Shown: positions 37,181-46,419 of the stretch, piece after piece
How the letters are laid out: each line of letters opens with the position of its first letter
How positions within the stretch are numbered: position 1 is the stretch's first letter
Assembly: GCA_025937895.1 (NCBI GenBank)
Contig: JAICQL010000008.1
Location: 1-64,000, forward strand
Direction of reading: 5' to 3'
DNA: 64,000 nucleotides
From: Polyangiaceae bacterium
GTDB lineage: Bacteria; Myxococcota_A; Polyangia; Polyangiales; Polyangiaceae
Made by a program: the position numbers and the translations under genes
The notes under the pieces: generated by a model
Seen by the model: only the letters and a program-made list of their open reading frames with translations
Database searches by the model: none
Told to the model about the DNA's origin: nothing

Positions 37181-38389
37181 TCACTCGATGCGGGTCAAGG
37201 TGATGCGCTGGCGCCGCGCGCGCAGCGCCTCCGCGGGCGAGGCGTTGGTCGAGAGCGCATACTCCAGCCGAAACGTCTGGTCGGCGCCGGTCAAGGTCAG
37301 CACCATCGAGCCCGAGAACGGCAGGATGTCGCCCGGCAGGAATAAGTCCGTGTCGTTGGGCATGCCGCCCGTGGCGCCGTTGTCCACCGCGCTGCCGTCG
37401 CGCAGCAGGCCCCGCGTGGCGCCCGCCGTGACGTCACGCAGGCGCGCGAACAGCAGGCTGCTGCCGCCCGCGCTGGTGCGCATGACCTCCGCATACCAGT
37501 TGAGCAGATAGGTGCCCGCGACCGGCGCCGGCACGGTGAGCGCCGCGGGTGTGGGCGTGGCCTGAAACACACCGCTGATGGTGTTGCCGATGATCCCCTG
37601 ATCGGCCTCGATGGCGAGCCGGTACACGGTCAGCGCGCCCGGCGCGCCCGCTGGCCCCGTGGGCCCCAAGGCGCCGTCTACACCGGGCGGGCCCGGCTCG
37701 CCTTGCGGACCCTGCAAGCCCTGCGGGCCCGTGGCTCCTTGTAGGCCCTGCGGGCCCGGCTCGCCTTGCGGACCCTGCGCGCCCGTGGCGCCCGGAGCGC
37801 CGGGAGGCCCCTGAAGACCTTGCGGTCCTGCCGCGCCATCTGCACCGGCAGCTCCCGCCGGACCGGGTGCACCTTGTGCCCCGGACGTCCCCTGCGGCCC
37901 CGGCGGTCCAGCGCTACCATCTGCACCCGCTGGACCCGGCGGTCCCGCGATGCCCTGAGGCCCTGGGGCGCCAGCAGGCCCCGTCGGACCGGGAGCGCCA
38001 GCAGCCCCCTGCGGCCCTGGGACACCCTGCGGCCCTGGGATACCCTGCGGCCCTGGGACACCCTGCGGCCCTGTCGCTCCCGCAGGCCCTGTCGAACCCG
38101 TCGGCCCCCTGGCACCAGGAGCTCCAGCGGCCCCGGTGGTGCCCGGAGGTCCCGCTGGTCCCTTTGGACCGGTGGCTCCCGCGGGACCACGCGGACCTTT
38201 GGGCCCGGCCAGCCCCTGAGGGCCCGTGGGACCTGGGGGACCTTTGGGGCCCGTGGGACCTGGGGGACAGGGTTTTGGCTTGGGTAATCTACTGCTCTTT
38301 GGGCTGCTGCTGCTGCTAGGCATGCCCGCCATAACGCACGCCGCACAGAACCGAGCAAGGCCCCAGGTTCGCGAAGGCCCGAGCTTCAA
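37181..38389 (-). CDS. Bacterial collagen-like protein
   Basis: About 69 consecutive Gly-X-Y triplets ([16 protein letters not shown]...) followed by a C-terminal domain '[51 protein letters not shown]'. Confidence 0.9.
   Translation of the reverse strand: MKLGPSRTWGLARFCAACVMAGMPSSSSSPKSSRLPKPKPCPPGPTGPKGPPGPTGPQGLAGPKGPRGPAGATGPKGPAGPPGTTGAAGAPGARGPTGSTGPAGATGPQGVPGPQGIPGPQGVPGPQGAAGAPGPTGPAGAPGPQGIAGPPGPAGADGSAGPPGPQGTSGAQGAPGPAGAAGADGAAGPQGLQGPPGAPGATGAQGPQGEPGPQGLQGATGPQGLQGPQGEPGPPGVDGALGPTGPAGAPGALTVYRLAIEADQGIIGNTISGVFQATPTPAALTVPAPVAGTYLLNWYAEVMRTSAGGSSLLFARLRDVTAGATRGLLRDGSAVDNGATGGMPNDTDLFLPGDILPFSGSMVLTLTGADQTFRLEYALSTNASPAEALRARRQRITLTRIE
38005..38076. repeat. 18-bp tandem repeat (ccctgcggccctgggaYa) inside the collagen gene
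   Basis: Consecutive near-identical 18-mers encoding (GPQG[V/I]P)n. Confidence 0.8.
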
Positions 38390-38468
38390 GACTGACGTTA
38401 GCGAAGTAGCTGACGTGCTGCGTTCGACGCACGCCTCGTTCTCGCCGGCCTCAGCTCGTCAGCTGTCG

Positions 38469-38831
38469 TCAGCGATTGAGGACTTCATTCTTCACGCTGC
38501 TGGCGATGGCAGCGGCTTCGGCGATCATCGGCGCCGGCACCTGCAGCTCCTGCAACGTAGCGCCCAGGTGCTCCATCACGGCGTCGAAGTCCGCTTCCGT
38601 CAGCTTCATGCGCGCGTGAGCGTTGCGCAGATCTTGCCCGCTGTAGCGGTTGGGCCCGCCGAACGCCAGGGTCAAGAAGGCCTTCTGCTTGCCGCGCTGT
38701 ACGTCCATGTCCACGTCTTCGAAGTGGTGAGCGATGCGCTCGTCGGCCAGCACCTTGCGATAGAAAATGTCCACCGCTGCATCGACGGCGGCATCACCGC
38801 CCAGGCGTTCGTACAATGACTTATCGTTCAT
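38469..38831 (-). CDS. Group 1 truncated hemoglobin
   Basis: 'SLYERLGGDAAVDAAVDIFYRKVLADERIAHHFEDVDMDVQRGKQKAFLTLAFGGPNRYSGQDLRNAHA'. Confidence 0.93.
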   Translation of the reverse strand: MNDKSLYERLGGDAAVDAAVDIFYRKVLADERIAHHFEDVDMDVQRGKQKAFLTLAFGGPNRYSGQDLRNAHARMKLTEADFDAVMEHLGATLQELQVPAPMIAEAAAIASSVKNEVLNR

Positions 38832-39350
38832 TCGACGCTCCCATCCTCACGCCGGCGAGCCAGCAGTTGATGGAGACTAGCCTAAGCTGGTCCGGGGGCG
38901 CTTCGTCAACCACTCCCTGTCTCACCCCCGCGGACCCGGCCGATCGCCGCAAGGTTGAAGCAGTGCGCCACCGAGCAACACCCCAAGAGCGTAGTGAAAC
39001 GTCTCGCTCGCACGGCGCCGGGCAGTTCCGCGCAGCTCCACCAACCAGCGCCAGCTCCACGGACCACGAGTTCCACCGTGCAGCGCCAGCACGGGCGCGA
39101 AGCACGCCCAGCCGCGCCCTCGTCAGTCAGCTGAGCCCACCTGGTGCCTTCGCGGGCAGGTCATCCCCCGTGCGCTCCTCGCCGAGTCGCGCGGCAGCAG
39201 AGCATGCGCCGCTCGGGCTCGACAGCAGTACGTACGCGCCACACAGAGCTCAGCTTCGCGGCCCGCTGACCAGGCACCAGAGATGGCTCGCTGGCGAAGA
39301 CTGCCCCGGAAAGAGGCCCTGCTGTCCAGTTTTGGCTACAATGTGCAGCC

Positions 39351-41252
39351 GTGCAGGATCTGACCAAGCTCATCGGCCAGCTGCCGATCGGCGTCTGGGT
39401 AGCCAGGGTGCCGGAGGGCACCGTCGCGTACACCAATGCGGCGTTCCAGGCGATCCTGGGGGTGGAGGCTACCCCCGCGAGCCAGATCAGCGACGCGCCG
39501 CGCACGTACGGCATCTTCGATCGCGCCGGCCAGCCCTACCCGACAGAGCGCCTGCCGTTTTCGCGCGTGGTGCAGACGGGCCAGCCCGTAGTGGTCGACG
39601 ACCTGGTGATCCATCGCCCGGATGGTGAGCGCGTGCACGTCCGCGCCTTCGCGCACCCGCTCTACAGCGAGGCCCGTGTGATGAGCCACGTGAGCGTGGT
39701 GTTCATCGACATCACCAGAGAGGTTCGAGCAGAGAGCGAGCGGGATCGCGCAAGCGACCGCGTGCGCTTTGCCGTGGAGCACGCGCCGATCGTGATCTGG
39801 GCCACCGATGCCAGGGGCGTGATCACTCTCTCGCATGGCGCAGGCCTGGCGTCGCTCGGGGTGCAGTCGGGGGAGCTGGTGGGCAAGAACGTTTTCGAGC
39901 TGTACGGTGACCACCCCGGGGTCAGCGCCAGCATCCGGCGCGTGCTCGCTGGCGAGTCCTTACAGTACATCGTGGAGGTGAACGATGCCGTCTTCGACAC
40001 CTGGCTGACCCCCATTCACGATGCCACGGGCGCCGTGATCGGGACCACGGGGGTCTCGCATGACATCCGCGACCTGCGGCGCCTGCAGGCCGCAGGCATT
40101 CAGAACGATCGCACTGCTGCACTGGGCATGCTGGCGGCGAGCGTGGCCCACGAAATCAATAATCCCCTCACCTACATCCTGTCGTACGCTGACCAGATCG
40201 AGCGCGGGCTGGAGCGCCTCTCCCAGCTCGCGCCGCAAGCAGACAGCGCCAGCGAGATGGGCTCTCTGCTCGAGACGGTGCGGGAGGACTTCCAGACCCT
40301 GCGCACGGGCACCGAGCGTATCGCCACCATCACGCGCGAGCTGCGCACTTTCAATCACTCTGATGACAAGCTGCGCGTGGCGGTGGACGTGCGCACCGTG
40401 GTGCGCTCGGTGTTGCAGCTGGTGCGGCAAGAGCTGGAAGCCCGGGCGCGTCTGGTACTGGATCTGCGCGAGGTCGAGGCGGTGGCGGCCCACCCGTCCA
40501 GGTTGATGCAGGTCGTGCTCAACCTGGTGATGAACGCCATGCAGTCGCTACCCCCCGCGGCAGCCGCCGCTCAGCAGATCAGCATCGCCACGCGCATGAG
40601 CGGCGACCAGGTCTGGATCGAGGTCGGTGACTCCGGGCCAGGAGTACCGTTTGCAATGCGCGAGCGCATCTTCGAGCCCTTCGTCACCAGCAAGCCCATC
40701 GGTGAGGGCACCGGGCTCGGGCTGTTCGTGTGCAGGAACATCGTACGCGGCTACTCGGGCGAGGTCACCGTGCACGAGCGCCCGGGGGGCGGCGCGCTCT
40801 TTCGTGTGGCGCTGCCCGCGGCCGCCGAGCTGCCGCAGTCTGCCCGCGCGGAGAGCGAGCGGCACGGGGCCAGCCCCGGCACGGCACACATCCTCGTCAT
40901 CGACGACGACGCGCAGGTGGCGCAAGCCTTCACCGCGCAGCTGCAGCGCGCGGGATACGAGGCGAGCTCCTGCGCCAGCGCCAGCCTGGGTCTGCGCCGC
41001 GTGCTGAGCGAGGCCAGCATCGATCTGGTCTTCTGCGATCTGATGATGCACGGAGTGACGGGCATGGATGTGCACGCCCAGCTGCAGGAGCTGGCGCCCG
41101 CGCTACTGCAGAAGGTGGTCTTCATGACCGCCGGCGCCTGCTCGCCCGCAGCACGGCAGTTCGTGCTGGCTCACCCCGCACACGTGGTGGAGAAGCCCTT
41201 CGATCTGCTCGCGGAGACCCGCCGGCGGCTGAGTGGCTCGGCCGCCGGCTGA
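39351..41252 (+). CDS. PAS-PAS-HisKA-HATPase-REC hybrid sensor histidine kinase
   Basis: H-box 'ASVAHEINNPLTYIL', 'EVGDSGPGVPFAMRERIFEPFVTSKPIGEGTGLGLFV', receiver 'HILVIDDDAQVAQ...LVFCDLMMHG'. Confidence 0.92.
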   Translation: MQDLTKLIGQLPIGVWVARVPEGTVAYTNAAFQAILGVEATPASQISDAPRTYGIFDRAGQPYPTERLPFSRVVQTGQPVVVDDLVIHRPDGERVHVRAFAHPLYSEARVMSHVSVVFIDITREVRAESERDRASDRVRFAVEHAPIVIWATDARGVITLSHGAGLASLGVQSGELVGKNVFELYGDHPGVSASIRRVLAGESLQYIVEVNDAVFDTWLTPIHDATGAVIGTTGVSHDIRDLRRLQAAGIQNDRTAALGMLAASVAHEINNPLTYILSYADQIERGLERLSQLAPQADSASEMGSLLETVREDFQTLRTGTERIATITRELRTFNHSDDKLRVAVDVRTVVRSVLQLVRQELEARARLVLDLREVEAVAAHPSRLMQVVLNLVMNAMQSLPPAAAAAQQISIATRMSGDQVWIEVGDSGPGVPFAMRERIFEPFVTSKPIGEGTGLGLFVCRNIVRGYSGEVTVHERPGGGALFRVALPAAAELPQSARAESERHGASPGTAHILVIDDDAQVAQAFTAQLQRAGYEASSCASASLGLRRVLSEASIDLVFCDLMMHGVTGMDVHAQLQELAPALLQKVVFMTAGACSPAARQFVLAHPAHVVEKPFDLLAETRRRLSGSAAG

Positions 41253-41262
41253 TCTCGGCGCC

Positions 41263-43848
41263 TCATGGCAGGGGGGAGCCGCCTGCGCCGTTCCCGCCGG
41301 AGCCCGCCAGCCCCTCCGAGCCGGCGGCGCCAGCGCTGCCTGCCACCCCGGAGCCCGCGGCCCCGCCCATGCCGAACGAGCCGGCAGCACCCGCAATGCC
41401 AGCGGAGCCGGCCGTCCCCGCGGTGCCAGCCATACCGAACGAGCCTCCGGCGCCGGGCATGCCGAAGGAACCGGCCGCGCCCGCCATACCCCAGCCGCCA
41501 CCCGGGATCGGGTACGGGTAATAGGAGGGATACGCCGGCGGTAGCGTGAGCGTGCTCAGCGGCGCATCCAGCAGCGCGTCGAGCGCATACGCCGCAACGT
41601 CGAGCGTGCTGATGGCGTACACCTCATCGCCGCGGAACAGGCCACGCCGGAAGCTGGGCTGATTGTAGTAGCTACATTGCGTCAGCAGATACGCGGCATA
41701 GTCCGGGTTCTGCGCCAGCTCCTCCCGGAAGCCCGGATCCTCCGGGTATCCCATCAGCACCAGGCACTCGTCGAGGCTCAGCTCGCGCTGGCTGCCGCCG
41801 ATGCTGCCCAGGCGGGTGAAGCCATCGTCGCTGGAGGCGCGGAACACCTCCAGCGAGCTGCGCCCCGTCTCGTAGTTGTAGAACGGGAAGCTGATCAGCT
41901 CCTGATCCGGGTGGAACGAGATCGCGCGATGATCCGAGGCGGCCTCGGAGTACCCCGGCTCGATGAAGGTATACTGATGAGCCAGGCTGGGCTCATCCGC
42001 ATCGCTCACGTCGAAGATCTTCAGGGCAAAGCCGCGGGTCACGCCCCGCTCGTCCGCGTCCTGTCCCACCGAGAGCAGGCGGTTGTCCGGCAGCGGATAG
42101 AGGAAGTTGCTGAAGCCGGGGATCTTCAGCTCGCCAGCGATGCGCGGCTCACGCGGGTTGGAGAGATCGATCACGAACAGCGGATCAATCTGCCGGAAGG
42201 TGACCACGTAGCCGCGATCGCCGAGGAAGCGCGTGGCATAGATCTGCTCGTTCTCTCCGAAATCCGGGGTGCGCCCGAGCTCCACCAGCTGCTGGCCGCG
42301 CTTGCCCAGGGTCAGCACCCGGCTGATGGGACCGCGCGGCAGGGACGGAGGCACCACCTCTGGTGGCACCATGTCGGGAGGCACAGGCGCCACCAGATTC
42401 GAAGGGGGCGGTGCCGGAGCCGTGTCCACCGGCAGAGGCACGGGTGCGGGCGCTCCTGCTGACGGGGCCGCGTCCGCTACCGGGGCGCCGGGGAAGCTAT
42501 CGATGGGGCGAACGATGCCGAAGTCCGCCTCCGTGGTCGACACGCGGATCACGCCGCCGCGTTCATCCAGCGAGAACTGGCTCTGCAGATAGCCGGTGAA
42601 GCTGCCGGACGCGGCATAGCTGGTCTCCGTGCCGGCGAGCTCGAAGCGGTGCAGGTTGGTCGATAGCTGCGTGAGCTGACCCGTGTAGTAACGGTAGTCG
42701 GTCTGCGCGATCAGGAACACGTCCTGGTTGGCGTACACACGCTCGGCGTAGCCCAGCACGGTCGTGTGCCGCAGCGGCTCCTCCAGCTCATCCAGGTCGA
42801 GCGCCACGATCGCGCTCGCCCCTGCCTGGGTGAGACCGGCACCCGGCAGCCAGTAGTCCGCACAGCGCAGCGGCTGCTTCACGAGCGCGCCGTCGACGCG
42901 CTCGTAAGAGCTCGGCAAGTAGTCCTCGATCACCGACTCGGCGATGGTGTCGCGCGTCAGTGACAGCCACAGATTGACCTGCTGATCGATCTCGTCCGAC
43001 GAATACGGGTGCCCGAGAAAATCCGTGTACGAGACGCTCGGGTAGTCGAGCTGCGTCTTGGAGCCCTGCTGGACCACCGCGCGCACCACCGCGTCGTGCC
43101 GGCGCGAGGAGACGTAGTTGCCCTCCACGTATGACTCGCGCACCACGGCGGGCGAGGTGCCAGCCGCATCGACCACGGTGAGCTTCGTGTAATAGGGGTA
43201 ATAGTAGTAGTTATACGGGTTGATGCTCTGATCGGTGCCCGGCAGAGGGCCGTACACGCGCGAGAGCACCACCACCTTGCCGTCGTGCACGAACAGGTCC
43301 GAGGCGTCGCCCTCGATGGCTACACTGCCCAGCAACTCGGTGGCGCTGGCGCTCTCGGCGCCGAGCACGAACAACGTGGGGCCGTGCAGCAGGTAGATGC
43401 GATCGTCATCCGCCTTGACGAAGTCTGCCTCGTCCACTCCCGCCACCTGCAAGGTGGTGCCGGAGAAGCTCGGGCTCTCGCCTGCCAGGTTGCCGGAGTC
43501 GGCGGGAGCGCCCGCAGGGGGAGCGGGCGCCAAATCCACGCCTCCGCCGGGCACAGGCACCGGATAGGGATAGCCCCCGGTACCCCGGCGAGCCTGCTCG
43601 GCGCGCTCCTCCATCTGGCGCAGCAGATCGGACTGGAAGTGCTCCAGCAAGCGCTCGCAGCTCGAGCCAGCGGTCAGCGCCGCGGGATGCGCGCCCAGAG
43701 CGCCCCCCGGCCCATCCTCGCCCGCTTCGGGCGGGGATACATCCGCTCCCTCGCGATCGCCACCGCTACAGCCCGCCAGGCCCAGCGTGTAAAGGCCACC
43801 CAGGATCGACGCGCAGCGCAAGAGTGCTCCCCATCGCAGCTCAGACAT
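41263..43848 (-). CDS. Beta-propeller-domain lipoprotein with Gly/Ala-rich C-terminal tail
   Basis: Lipobox 'TLGLAGCSGGD'; 'TTLQVAGVDEADFVKADDDRIYLLHGPTLFVL' typical of secreted beta-propeller family; tail 'GMAGAAGSFGMPGAGGSFGMAGTAGTAGSAG...'. Confidence 0.85.
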   Translation of the reverse strand: MSELRWGALLRCASILGGLYTLGLAGCSGGDREGADVSPPEAGEDGPGGALGAHPAALTAGSSCERLLEHFQSDLLRQMEERAEQARRGTGGYPYPVPVPGGGVDLAPAPPAGAPADSGNLAGESPSFSGTTLQVAGVDEADFVKADDDRIYLLHGPTLFVLGAESASATELLGSVAIEGDASDLFVHDGKVVVLSRVYGPLPGTDQSINPYNYYYYPYYTKLTVVDAAGTSPAVVRESYVEGNYVSSRRHDAVVRAVVQQGSKTQLDYPSVSYTDFLGHPYSSDEIDQQVNLWLSLTRDTIAESVIEDYLPSSYERVDGALVKQPLRCADYWLPGAGLTQAGASAIVALDLDELEEPLRHTTVLGYAERVYANQDVFLIAQTDYRYYTGQLTQLSTNLHRFELAGTETSYAASGSFTGYLQSQFSLDERGGVIRVSTTEADFGIVRPIDSFPGAPVADAAPSAGAPAPVPLPVDTAPAPPPSNLVAPVPPDMVPPEVVPPSLPRGPISRVLTLGKRGQQLVELGRTPDFGENEQIYATRFLGDRGYVVTFRQIDPLFVIDLSNPREPRIAGELKIPGFSNFLYPLPDNRLLSVGQDADERGVTRGFALKIFDVSDADEPSLAHQYTFIEPGYSEAASDHRAISFHPDQELISFPFYNYETGRSSLEVFRASSDDGFTRLGSIGGSQRELSLDECLVLMGYPEDPGFREELAQNPDYAAYLLTQCSYYNQPSFRRGLFRGDEVYAISTLDVAAYALDALLDAPLSTLTLPPAYPSYYPYPIPGGGWGMAGAAGSFGMPGAGGSFGMAGTAGTAGSAGIAGAAGSFGMGGAAGSGVAGSAGAAGSEGLAGSGGNGAGGSPLP

Positions 43849-44538
43849 TTTTCGACTCCTTCATCGAGCGCCGCTGACCAGCCACGAGCTCGGCTGGACG
43901 CAGATCGGCGCCTGCCCCGCAATAGCAACGGATATGCCATGCGCCGCCGAGCTGCCCTCTCGGCTCTCGCGGGTCGGAATCCGCCGCCTCCCTGCGCCGA
44001 GGTGCGAGGGCGCTGACGCAGGCGCGGTGTGCCAGGTAGTGCCACGAAGCCGTGACCCTGGTGACAGCGTCGTGGTGCAGCTGGCGCAACTGCCTGTGGC
44101 TCGAGCGTGAGCCGAAGATATTCCACTACTGCAACATCCAAGGGCGCGCCTGGAGAGCCGAGAAGGGCCGTGGGCTGGGCGCGGAAGCACGTCTCCGGCG
44201 CTGGCGACCGCGCTCTGGGAGGTGGCGGAGCGCTCTGGCGGCTGCGCGGGGTGCAGGCGCTCCGGGGGGCTGGCGCGACCACTGCCTTGCGGGAGGCAGC
44301 TGCCTGGGCGCCGGGCGGGAGCGCACGCAAGCAGGGCCGTCAGGCGGAGCTGAGCGGAAGCTCACCCCCGGGGCCATCGCCCGCCCGCGCGCGGCGGCGC
44401 GCACGGGAGCTGGCGGCACGCTCCAGCGACGCGAATGGACACAGGTCTGCCGTCGCAATTGCGGGTGGCATGCTTCCCGCTACGGCGTTTGCGAAAAGGC
44501 CCGTACATTACGTCGTAGACTAGAAGAAGGACTGAACT

Positions 44539-46368
44539 GTGCGCATGCGACTTGGTTACACGCTGCTCGGTTGTGGGATGCTCGCTGCCCTGCACGCTTG
44601 CGGGAGCAACGCGCCTTCGTCCGCGCTCGTCGGCAACGGCGGCACGGACGACGGCACCGGTGGTGTCAGCGGCAGTGGCCCGGGCCCGGGCGGCGGCGTG
44701 GGCCAGGCGGGCAGCTTCATCTTCAACGACGATCTCGAGTGTCCGCGCCAGACCTGCGCGGAGCTGGGCTGGGCCTGCGGCTACATGCTCGATCGCTGCG
44801 GTCAGGTCATCAACTGCGCGGACGAGGGCCTGACCTGTGGCACCGGCGAGATCTGCTCGGGCGGCATCAACAGCCCGACCGAGTGCGTGGCGGGTGGAAA
44901 TGCCGACTGCGAGGTGTGCAGCTCCATCCCCGACTGCAGCGCAGCGGCCCAGCCCACGCGGCTCTCGGGGCGGGTCATCAGTCCGGGCAGGACGGACACG
45001 GATACCGGCAATCAAGTGGGGGTGCCCAACGCCATCGTCTACATCCTGCGTGGCACCGACCCCGATGTGCTGCCGCCGATCGCAGCGGGCATCCCGACCG
45101 ACGGCACCAGCTGCGACCGCTGCGAGGACCAGGATCTGGGCCCCGTGCTGGTGGGCGCCGTGACGGACTCCAGCGGCAACTTCACCCTCGAGGAGCGCGT
45201 GCCCGTCGACGAGGACTTCGTGCTGGTGGTGAAGGCCGGCAAGTTCCGCCGCGCGCAGACCTATCGCCTGCCGTCGACGGCGGCCTGCACGACCACCACG
45301 ATACCACAGGCGCTGCCCGAGAACCCGACGCGCCTGCCGCGCAGCAGCAGCGATGGCCTGGCCGTCAACCTGCCGCAGGTGGCGGTGACCACGGGTCAGA
45401 TCGACGCCATGGAGTGCGTGCTGGAGAAGCTGGGCATCAGCCACGACGAGTTCAGCAACCCGGGCAGCGACGGCAGCTCGGCCTCGCGCATCCATCTCTA
45501 CCGCGGCGGCTCCAGCGCGAATCCGCGCGGCGCGCGCATCGACGACGGCACCCCACACGACGCGGCGCTGTACGGCGACCTCGCGCGCATGCAGCGCTAC
45601 GATCTGGTGGTCTCCGACTGCGAGGGCCAGAGCTGGGACGAGAGCTTCAGCGAGCGCAATAGCCATGGCGCGCGGGTGCGAGAATACGTGAATCGTGGCG
45701 GGCGGCTCTTTGCCAGCCACCTCAGTTTCAGCTGGCTACATCAGAACGGCACCGCGGCGTTCTCCGAGGACGCGCCACTCGAGACGGGCCTGGCCGCGGC
45801 CGGCACCTGGGACACGGCCTATCTCGCTCAGGGCAACCTCAACACCAGCGGCACCGGCGTCGTCTCGCTGGGCCGCCCCGCTGCCAGCTCGCGCATCGAC
45901 AATTTCGTGGCCTGGATGCGCGCAGAGAGCGTCATTGCGCAGGATGCGCTCAACTTCGGCATCACCGATCCGCGCAGCATGGTGACGGCGCTGGGCCCGA
46001 GCTCGGAGGAGTTCGTGTTTCGCAACGACGGCAACAACCGGGTGCAGCAGTTCTCCTTCGATACGCCGTACGGGGCGCCCGCGGAGCAGAGCTGCGGCCG
46101 GGTGGCGTATAGCGGCTTCCACGTGGCCGCCACGGGCGGCGGCTCTTCGCCCTTCATCAACTCCGTGTTCCCCGCGCACTGCGCGGGCCCGCTCACGGCT
46201 CAGGAGAAGGTGCTGCTGTACATGCTGTTCGATCTCGGCGCCTGCATCGGCACCCCGCCCGAGCCGCCGCCGTGCGTGCCGCTCGAGTGCGGGGCGACCA
46301 GCTGCGGCTTCTCCCCGGACGGCTGCGGCAACGTGCTCGACTGCGGCCCCTGCCGTCCGCCGGCCTGA
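44539..46368 (+). CDS. Cys-motif secreted lipoprotein with carboxypeptidase-regulatory-like segment
   Basis: Signal 'LLGCGMLAALHACGS'; 'CPRQTCAELGWACGYMLDRCGQVINC' and C-terminal 'CVPLECGATSCGFSPDGCGNVLDCG'; 'GAVTDSSGNFTLEERVPV'. Confidence 0.7.
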   Translation: MRMRLGYTLLGCGMLAALHACGSNAPSSALVGNGGTDDGTGGVSGSGPGPGGGVGQAGSFIFNDDLECPRQTCAELGWACGYMLDRCGQVINCADEGLTCGTGEICSGGINSPTECVAGGNADCEVCSSIPDCSAAAQPTRLSGRVISPGRTDTDTGNQVGVPNAIVYILRGTDPDVLPPIAAGIPTDGTSCDRCEDQDLGPVLVGAVTDSSGNFTLEERVPVDEDFVLVVKAGKFRRAQTYRLPSTAACTTTTIPQALPENPTRLPRSSSDGLAVNLPQVAVTTGQIDAMECVLEKLGISHDEFSNPGSDGSSASRIHLYRGGSSANPRGARIDDGTPHDAALYGDLARMQRYDLVVSDCEGQSWDESFSERNSHGARVREYVNRGGRLFASHLSFSWLHQNGTAAFSEDAPLETGLAAAGTWDTAYLAQGNLNTSGTGVVSLGRPAASSRIDNFVAWMRAESVIAQDALNFGITDPRSMVTALGPSSEEFVFRNDGNNRVQQFSFDTPYGAPAEQSCGRVAYSGFHVAATGGGSSPFINSVFPAHCAGPLTAQEKVLLYMLFDLGACIGTPPEPPPCVPLECGATSCGFSPDGCGNVLDCGPCRPPA

Positions 46369-46419
46369 GCCGCCGCTCGCTGCGCTGAACGCCGCCAGGC
46401 AGCAGCCAGGCGGCGCTCG

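Noticed and set aside
38005-38076. CRISPR-like array
   Set aside because: The regular 18-bp repeats are contiguous, spacer-free and in frame in a collagen GXY tract.
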